In this document: piece after piece, positions 6,413 through 10,927 of the stretch | Layout: each line of letters opens with the position of its first letter | How positions within the stretch are numbered: the stretch's first letter is position 1 | NCBI RefSeq assembly: GCF_910587525.1 | Contig: NZ_CAJULS010000082.1 | Span: 1-10,927, forward strand | Direction: 5' to 3' | Source: an uncultured Oscillibacter sp. | Lineage (GTDB): Bacteria > Bacillota > Clostridia > Oscillospirales > Oscillospiraceae | DNA: 10,927 bases | Program-made: the position numbers and the translations under genes | Notes under the pieces: model-generated | Seen by the model: only the letters and a program-made list of their open reading frames with translations | Databases searched by the model: none | Told to the model about the DNA's origin: nothing

Positions 6413-7213
6413 ATGACACCACTATCATCAAAAAGACTGTTTCTATTTGATATTGACGGAACCATCGCAGTAGGGGATACACTGTATCCGGGCACGCGCG
6501 ATCTGCTGGACTATATTCGGTCCGTGGGCGGCGCCGCCTACTATATCACCAACAACTCCACCCGGAGCAATGGGGATTATGTAAAAAAATTTCGGGAAGT
6601 TTTTGACTTGGAGACCAACGAGAGCCAGTTTGTCACATCCGGGTATATGACCCTGCGCCATCTGCAGGAGCATCATTCCGGGGATAAAATCTATGTGCTT
6701 GGCACAGCCTCCTATATCGCCGAGCTGCGTAAAAACGGACTGCATGTGACCGAAGAAGCACAGGAGGATGCCGCCTGCGCCGTGGTGGCATATGACAGCG
6801 AGCTTACCTACGAAAAACTGGTCAAAGCCTGCCGGCTGCTGTCCCTCACGGACATCCCTTTTTATGGCACCAACCCGGACCTGTGCTGCCCCATAGACTT
6901 CGGCTTTATCCCGGACTGCGGTTCCATCTGTCAGATGATCACCGCCTCCACCGGCAAAGCCCCCCGCTACCTGGGCAAACCCAATCCCCAGGTGGTGGCC
7001 CTTTGTCAGGCAGACAGCGGATATACGGCAGAACAGACCCTGGTGGTGGGAGACCGGCTCTACACGGATATCGCCTGCGGACTGAACGCAGGGGTGGACA
7101 CCTGTGTCCTTTACACAGGAGAGGCCACCCCCGAAGAGGTGGCCCGCACCCAATATAAACCTGCTTACGCCTTTGCTGATGTACAGAAGCTGCTGGAAGC
7201 CTGCCGTGGATGA
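6413..7213 (+). CDS. HAD superfamily subfamily IIA hydrolase (NagD-like phosphatase)
   Basis: This 266-residue cytoplasmic phosphatase of the NagD/PGP type dephosphorylates small phosphorylated metabolites; the natural substrate is not predictable from sequence. HAD motif I is FDIDGTI with nucleophile D13 and acid/base D15. Motif II is in YITNNSTR (T46, N47). The motif III lysine is K189 in LGKPNPQV, and motif IV is GDRLYTDIACG with D214 and D219. The region between motifs II and III (about 60-185) is the C2-type cap that restricts the active site to small substrates. The length is typical of the family. The start is preceded by AAAGGA about 8 bases upstream. The gene is monocistronic, with its own promoter and a hairpin 13 bp after the stop. 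A role in phosphosugar detoxification is a reasonable but untested guess given the glycosidase upstream. Confidence 0.92.
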   Translation: MTPLSSKRLFLFDIDGTIAVGDTLYPGTRDLLDYIRSVGGAAYYITNNSTRSNGDYVKKFREVFDLETNESQFVTSGYMTLRHLQEHHSGDKIYVLGTASYIAELRKNGLHVTEEAQEDAACAVVAYDSELTYEKLVKACRLLSLTDIPFYGTNPDLCCPIDFGFIPDCGSICQMITASTGKAPRYLGKPNPQVVALCQADSGYTAEQTLVVGDRLYTDIACGLNAGVDTCVLYTGEATPEEVARTQYKPAYAFADVQKLLEACRG

Positions 7214-7226
7214 AAAAATATGCTGT

Positions 7227-7245
7227 CCGGGGGTAAGATCCCCGG
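7227..7245. terminator. Shared hairpin between convergent HAD and Sel1 genes
   Basis: CCGGGG (7227-7232) pairs with CCCCGG (7240-7245) around a 7-nt loop. On the plus strand only a weak TTTAGTCTGTT follows. On the minus strand a run of six T follows after about eight bases. Its location in the 41-bp gap between two convergent stops supports a bidirectional terminator, although the T runs are not ideally placed. Confidence 0.55.
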
Positions 7246-7254
7246 TTTAGTCTG

Positions 7255-9441
7255 TTAATATCCCAGCCTCTGCAGCACGTCCTGGGCCTTTTCATTGCCC
7301 TGCTCCGCCGCCTTGGTAAACCACTCCACAGCCTCGGGCACATCCTGAGATACCCCCAGCCCCTTGAGATACATGACTCCCATCATATACTGGGCGCTGG
7401 AATTGCCCTGGGCCGCCGCCTTGCCATACCACTTCACGGCCTGTTTGTAATTCATTTCCACACCCCGTCCGTTTTTGTAGCAGACTCCAAGATTAAACTG
7501 GGCGTCCGTATGCCCCTGGGCGGCGGCTTTTTTGTACCATGTCACAGCCTTTTCTTCGTCCTGTTCCACACCTTCCCCTTTTTCCAGACAATAGCCCAGG
7601 CTGAACTGCGCATTGACATTGCCCTGTTTCGCGGCTTTTCTATACCATTTTACTCCCTGGGCGTCGTCTGCCTCCACGCCGATGCCGTTCCGATAGCAGA
7701 CTCCCAGGCAGTACTGCGCGGAAGCGTCTCCCTGTTTGGCGGCTTCCGTATACCACCTGACCGCTTCTGTATCGTCCTCTTCCACACCCCGCCCGCTGTA
7801 ATAGCATTCCGCCAGAATGAACTGGGCATCCACATCCCCCTGCAGGGCCGCCTCGGTATACCACCGAACCGCCTCGGCAAGATCCTGTTTCACCCCTTTT
7901 CCCTTATCATAGCAATACCCCAGACCAAACTGAGCGCCGGCATGACCCTGCTGAGCCGCTTTGCCGTACCACTGCACTACCTGGGCATCGTCCTGCTCCA
8001 CCCCCTGGCCATGCTCATAACAGACGGCCAGGGCAAACTGAGCCAGGGCATGACCCTGCTCCGCCGCCAGAGCATACCACCGGGCCGCTTTTTCCTCATC
8101 CTCTTCCACGCCGCTGCCATTTTCATAATAATATCCCAGGTTGTGCTGGGCAGGGGCATACCCCTGCTCCGCCGCTTTCTCACACCACAGGGCTGCTTTC
8201 TCCTCATCCAGTTCCACCCCATTGCCCTGATCATACAGCACGGACAGATTGTATTGGGCCTTGGCGTCTCCCTGCTCCGCCGCCAAGGCATACCACTGGG
8301 CCGCTTTGCCATAGTCCTGCTCCACACCTGTTCCCTGTTCACAGTTGACCCCCATATTGTACTGGGCAACAGCCAATCCCTCCAGAGCCGCCTTCTCACA
8401 CAGCCGGGCTGACAGAACGCTGTCCCGAGCCACTCCCTCTCCCTTGTCGTACAGATCGGACAGGGCAAGCAGGGCATCCGCATCCCCCTGGCCGGCCGCT
8501 TTCTCAAACCACTGCAGGGCTTTGGCATAATCCTGTTTCACTCCCTGGCCGTCCTTATAGATCATACCCAGACTATACTGGGCGTCCAGATCTCCAAGCA
8601 GGGCTGCTTTTTCATACCACTCGAAAGATTTCTTATAGTCCTGCTCCACTCCCGTCCCGTGGCTGTAGCAATAACCCATATGATACATGGCTCCCCTATT
8701 GCACATCTCAGCGGACTCTTTATATAATTCTACCGCTATGGCATAGTCCTGCTCCACGCCGTTCCCATAGTAATAGCAGGTTCCCAGATTAGATATGGCA
8801 TAGGGAGAGTTTTTCTCCGCAGCCTCCTCAAAATATTTCACCGCCCGGTGGTAGTCCTGCGTAACTCCCTGACCATTATAATAACAGCCTCCCAGCGCGC
8901 ACAGCGCGTCCTCGTCTCCCTGGGCGGCAGATCTTTCATACCATTCTATGGCCTTGCCGTAATCCCGTTCCACTCCCACACCGTTGGCATAGCACTGGCC
9001 CAGGCAGTACTGGGCGCATTCATGGCCCTGCCGGGCCGCAGCCTCATACCATTTCACCGCCTCTGCCGTATCTATGGGAACGCCCTTACCATGTTCATAG
9101 CAGATCGCCAGGTTCTGCTGGGCATCCGCATCGCCCCCCTCCGCGCCTTTTATGTACCAGTACACGGCTTTCTCCCAATTCTGTTCCACCCCCTGGCCCT
9201 CGTCGTAGCAATATCCCAGGCTGCGCTGTGCAGCTGCGTTCCCCTGGGCCGCCGACTTTTCAAACCATGCCACTGCGGTGGTAAAATCCTTGGGGGCATA
9301 GACACCCCACTTGTAGCAGTTCCCCATCATATCCTGTGCCAGCGCATAACCCGACTCTGCGGAGATCCGGCATTTCTCCACGTCAAACCCATGGTCCTCC
9401 CACGTCAGATCATACTTGATGACATCGTTTTCCCCAGCCAT
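7255..9441 (-). CDS. Sel1-like repeat protein with 19 tandem repeats
   Basis: This 728-residue solenoid protein is made almost wholly of Sel1-like (TPR-related) helical pairs, a fold used to bind partner proteins. After a 27-residue N-terminal segment there are 19 consecutive repeats (about 28-710) and an 18-residue partial repeat ending in LQRLGY. The consensus is AAxQGxxxAQxxLGxCYxxG-GVxxDxxxAVxWYxx. Every repeat is 36 residues except the first (35). No signal peptide, membrane segment or enzyme domain is visible, so it is probably a cytoplasmic scaffold. A Cys precedes the conserved Tyr at the same repeat position in 13 of 19 repeats. Two ATGs are candidates: AGGAGG is 3 bases before 9447 and 9 before 9441; the latter is chosen narrowly. 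The frame is open further up to 9603, but that overlaps the promoter. Partner and pathway are unknown. Confidence 0.9.
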   Translation of the reverse strand: MAGENDVIKYDLTWEDHGFDVEKCRISAESGYALAQDMMGNCYKWGVYAPKDFTTAVAWFEKSAAQGNAAAQRSLGYCYDEGQGVEQNWEKAVYWYIKGAEGGDADAQQNLAICYEHGKGVPIDTAEAVKWYEAAARQGHECAQYCLGQCYANGVGVERDYGKAIEWYERSAAQGDEDALCALGGCYYNGQGVTQDYHRAVKYFEEAAEKNSPYAISNLGTCYYYGNGVEQDYAIAVELYKESAEMCNRGAMYHMGYCYSHGTGVEQDYKKSFEWYEKAALLGDLDAQYSLGMIYKDGQGVKQDYAKALQWFEKAAGQGDADALLALSDLYDKGEGVARDSVLSARLCEKAALEGLAVAQYNMGVNCEQGTGVEQDYGKAAQWYALAAEQGDAKAQYNLSVLYDQGNGVELDEEKAALWCEKAAEQGYAPAQHNLGYYYENGSGVEEDEEKAARWYALAAEQGHALAQFALAVCYEHGQGVEQDDAQVVQWYGKAAQQGHAGAQFGLGYCYDKGKGVKQDLAEAVRWYTEAALQGDVDAQFILAECYYSGRGVEEDDTEAVRWYTEAAKQGDASAQYCLGVCYRNGIGVEADDAQGVKWYRKAAKQGNVNAQFSLGYCLEKGEGVEQDEEKAVTWYKKAAAQGHTDAQFNLGVCYKNGRGVEMNYKQAVKWYGKAAAQGNSSAQYMMGVMYLKGLGVSQDVPEAVEWFTKAAEQGNEKAQDVLQRLGY
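7312..9360 (-). repeat. Tandem 108-bp coding repeats (Sel1 motifs)
   Basis: Nineteen 36-codon units (the last toward 7312) run without interruption; only the first unit is one codon short. DNA copies are diverged but share phrases such as CTGGGC in each unit. The repeats encode the Sel1 helices and could support unequal recombination and copy-number change. Confidence 0.85.
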
Positions 9442-9528
9442 TTCCATACTCCTCCTTCTCAAGCTCAGATCCTGTATATCCCTGCTTCCATCCCGTTCAT
9501 TTATAGTTTCCGTCCGGGTTTTAACGCC

Positions 9529-9566
9529 CTGCCGCCTGGTAAAACCGACACTGCAGATACCGGCAG
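9529..9566 (-). other. Possible stem-loop in the Sel1 leader
   Basis: CTGCC (9529-9533) pairs with GGCAG (9562-9566) and GGTA (9538-9541) with TACC (9558-9561), leaving a 4-nt bulge and a 16-nt loop containing CTGCAG. It lies in the transcribed leader and has no T run, so it would be a leader structure, not a terminator. Confidence 0.3.
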
Positions 9567-9592
9567 GCTGTCCGGGCTGCAGGCATGATTTC

Positions 9593-9621
9593 ATTATACC
9601 CAATCCGCCTGTCTATGGCAA
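9593..9621 (-). promoter_or_regulatory. Sigma-A promoter of the Sel1-repeat gene
   Basis: TTGCCA (9616-9621, one mismatch to consensus), a 17-bp spacer and a perfect TATAAT (9593-9598) on the minus strand predict a start near 9587. The leader is about 140-146 nt. The tandem repeats end 45 bp upstream of this -35. Confidence 0.7.
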
Positions 9622-9666
9622 GTCATGTCTGTGCCATGCCCTGGTGGCCCTTGCGCTGCTTTAACC

Positions 9667-9770
9667 AATGCCATATGCTGTTGCCTTTCCCCGATACCGT
9701 ATGCTACTATCTTTCTCCGATGCCGCATACTACTGCCTTTCCCCGATGCCACATGTTGTCTCTCTGTCAG
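9667..9770. repeat. 26-bp tandem direct repeats (three good copies plus one degenerate)
   Basis: Units span 9667-9692, 9693-9718, 9719-9744 and a decayed 9745-9770. They start AATGCCATATGC, GATACCGTATGC, GATGCCGCATAC and GATGCCACATGT, and the first three end in CTTTCYCC. The first three have no indels, and all ten variable columns are transitions. The period is not a multiple of three, which argues against coding. The position upstream of the Sel1 promoter suggests protein binding sites, but this is unproven. Confidence 0.75.
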
Positions 9771-9780
9771 TTTTCCGCTT

Positions 9781-10824
9781 TTACAGAACCCCTTCCAGCA
9801 CCCGCAGAACATTGGCGTAAAATATCTTGTCAAGCTGCCTCTCGGTAAATCCGCTTTGCTTCAGCGCCTCCCAAAGTTTTCCCATGGACTGTGCGCCGGG
9901 CAGAGCCTGGTTGGTGTCGATGCCGTCAAAATCAGAGCCCAGCCCCAGGCAGTCTTCCCCGCCCACCCGGAGGATATGCCGGGCATGGGCCGTCACATCC
10001 TCCAGTCTGCCGGGATTTTTCTCCCCCTCCGGCACAGTGCGCAGGAAATCCGCGCAGAAATTCAGTCCCATAACGCCGCCCCGCTCCGCCAGGGTGCGGA
10101 TCATTTCGTCTGTCAGGTTCCGCACGCAGGGACACACCGCCCGGGCGTTGGAATGACTGGCCACAAAGGGCCTGCCACAAACCTCCGCCACATCCCAGAA
10201 TCCCTTGTCCGAAAGATGGGAGACATCCACCAGCATACCCAGTTCCCCCATTCTGGCCACAAAGTCCCTGCCCCTGTCTGTCAGACCATGCAAGGTATCC
10301 GGCAAGAACAGGGATGGATACCCCTGCCGGATATCCAGGGCATTGATATTGGGATGGCCCAGTTCATTGGGAAAGTTCCAGGTCAGGGTCAGCATCCTCA
10401 CCCCCATGTCATACAACTCCTCCAGGCGATCCAAACTGCCGCCGCAGACCCCGCCTTCCTCCACGGTGAGCAATGCCCCCACCTTCCCCGTCCGGCGGCA
10501 TTGTTCCAGGTCTTTGGCGCTTTCCACCGATTGCAGCAGCTTCCCGCAGCATTCCAATTCCTGCCGGTAAACCCGATGCAGCTCCCGCACCTCCTCCCAG
10601 GCCAGATCTGGTCGGGACACGGACGGCTGTTCTCCCTGCTCCCGAAGAGCCCCGCAGCCCCGAAGGCTCACAAACAGGGCAAAGCACTGGAGCAGATAGC
10701 CGCTGTCTTTAAGCCGCCGGGCATCTATGTGCAGAGTATTTTCCTCCAGACGGCAGGCTTCGCCCTCCAGAGCCCGCCGATGACGGATCTCACTGATGGT
10801 GTCACAGTGCATGTCAGTAATCAT
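9781..10824 (-). CDS. M19 family dipeptidase (renal/membrane dipeptidase-like)
   Basis: This 347-residue zinc-dependent amidohydrolase-fold enzyme cleaves dipeptides; bacterial members vary in side-chain and D/L preference. The metal and active-site residues are recognisable: H6 and D8 in MHCDT, the bridging Glu in LLTVEEGG (E122 or E123), H203 in VDVSHLS, H224 in VASHSN, R235 in CVRNL and D298 in LGSDFDG. The length is usual for the bacterial family and no signal peptide is present, so it should be cytoplasmic. The start is firm: AGGAGG lies 6 bases before the ATG at 10824. No convincing promoter is visible in the 103 bp upstream, so it may be promoted from beyond the window. A perfect 14-bp inverted repeat sits 52 bp before the start. 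The Sel1 gene downstream has its own promoter, so an operon link is doubtful. Confidence 0.93.
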   Translation of the reverse strand: MITDMHCDTISEIRHRRALEGEACRLEENTLHIDARRLKDSGYLLQCFALFVSLRGCGALREQGEQPSVSRPDLAWEEVRELHRVYRQELECCGKLLQSVESAKDLEQCRRTGKVGALLTVEEGGVCGGSLDRLEELYDMGVRMLTLTWNFPNELGHPNINALDIRQGYPSLFLPDTLHGLTDRGRDFVARMGELGMLVDVSHLSDKGFWDVAEVCGRPFVASHSNARAVCPCVRNLTDEMIRTLAERGGVMGLNFCADFLRTVPEGEKNPGRLEDVTAHARHILRVGGEDCLGLGSDFDGIDTNQALPGAQSMGKLWEALKQSGFTERQLDKIFYANVLRVLEGVL

Positions 10825-10876
10825 TTTGCTCCTCCTATTTTAGTTCCGCATATTCCCTTCTACCACACGGTACCCA

Positions 10877-10916
10877 TGATCCGTATGCAGCCGCTTCGTC
10901 GTCTGCATACGGATCA
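10877..10916. repeat. Perfect 14-bp inverted repeat upstream of the dipeptidase
   Basis: TGATCCGTATGCAG (10877-10890) and its exact reverse complement (10903-10916) flank a 12-nt spacer. No T run follows on either strand, so it does not look like an intrinsic terminator. It could be an operator, an RNA leader hairpin or a dispersed palindromic element. Confidence 0.7.
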
Positions 10917-10927
10917 GTGTGCTATCC

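Larger units (their letters stand above)
9448..9780. other. Intergenic region upstream of the Sel1 gene
   Basis: No credible gene is present. The region holds the roughly 140-nt Sel1 leader with an imperfect stem-loop (9529-9566), the Sel1 promoter (9593-9621), a plain stretch of about 45 bp, the 26-bp tandem repeats (9667-9770) and the end of the dipeptidase gene. No clear terminator for the dipeptidase was found. Confidence 0.7.

Noticed and set aside
9594..9833. A 79-codon minus-strand frame, and an 87-codon plus-strand frame at 9585-9848, across the tandem repeats
   Set aside because: The 26-bp period is not a multiple of three, so each copy is read in a different frame. There is no suitable ribosome-binding site, and the frames overlap the dipeptidase end or the Sel1 promoter.
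10825..10876. TAAAAT just before the dipeptidase start as a -10 element
   Set aside because: It directly abuts the ribosome-binding site, so transcription would start at or inside the start codon, and no -35 is correctly spaced.

Overview
The window looks like chromosomal DNA of a Gram-positive gut-type Clostridia, most likely Lachnospiraceae. The support is moderate GC with AT-rich intergenic stretches, strong AGGAGG ribosome-binding sites, sigma-A type promoters, and the gene mix (chemoreceptor, GH13 glycosidase, YczE-like membrane protein, M19 dipeptidase, long Sel1-repeat protein). The lineage is inferred from style; no marker gene is present.

Layout, left to right: a methyl-accepting chemotaxis receptor on the minus strand whose signalling domain is cut short next to an AT-rich junction (22-1566); a 556-bp divergent regulatory region; a cytoplasmic GH13 glycosidase on the plus strand (2123-3661); a convergent ABC exporter half-transporter (3672-5432) that follows a YczE-like membrane protein (5476-6132) in a probable two-gene minus-strand operon; a divergent 280-bp promoter region; a NagD-type HAD phosphatase on the plus strand (6413-7213); a shared hairpin between convergent genes; a 19-repeat Sel1-like protein on the minus strand (7255-9441); a 339-bp intergenic region with its promoter and a 26-bp tandem repeat; and an M19 membrane-dipeptidase family enzyme on the minus strand (9781-10824) with a perfect 14-bp inverted repeat upstream.

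The chemoreceptor and the glycosidase are divergently transcribed. Their shared region carries two copies of the 10-mer GGAAACGTTT (LacI-family operator style) and an array of TTTACYC elements phased at exactly 12 bp between the two promoters. This suggests joint control of carbohydrate sensing and breakdown. The YczE/ABC pair looks like a membrane export unit of unknown substrate. The remaining genes look like independent housekeeping or accessory units.

No complete undescribed system is evident. The least explained signals are in non-coding DNA: the 12-bp phased array; the 26-bp tandem repeats, whose three good copies differ only by transitions; and the inverted repeat before the dipeptidase, which shares a CCRYATRY core with those tandem repeats.
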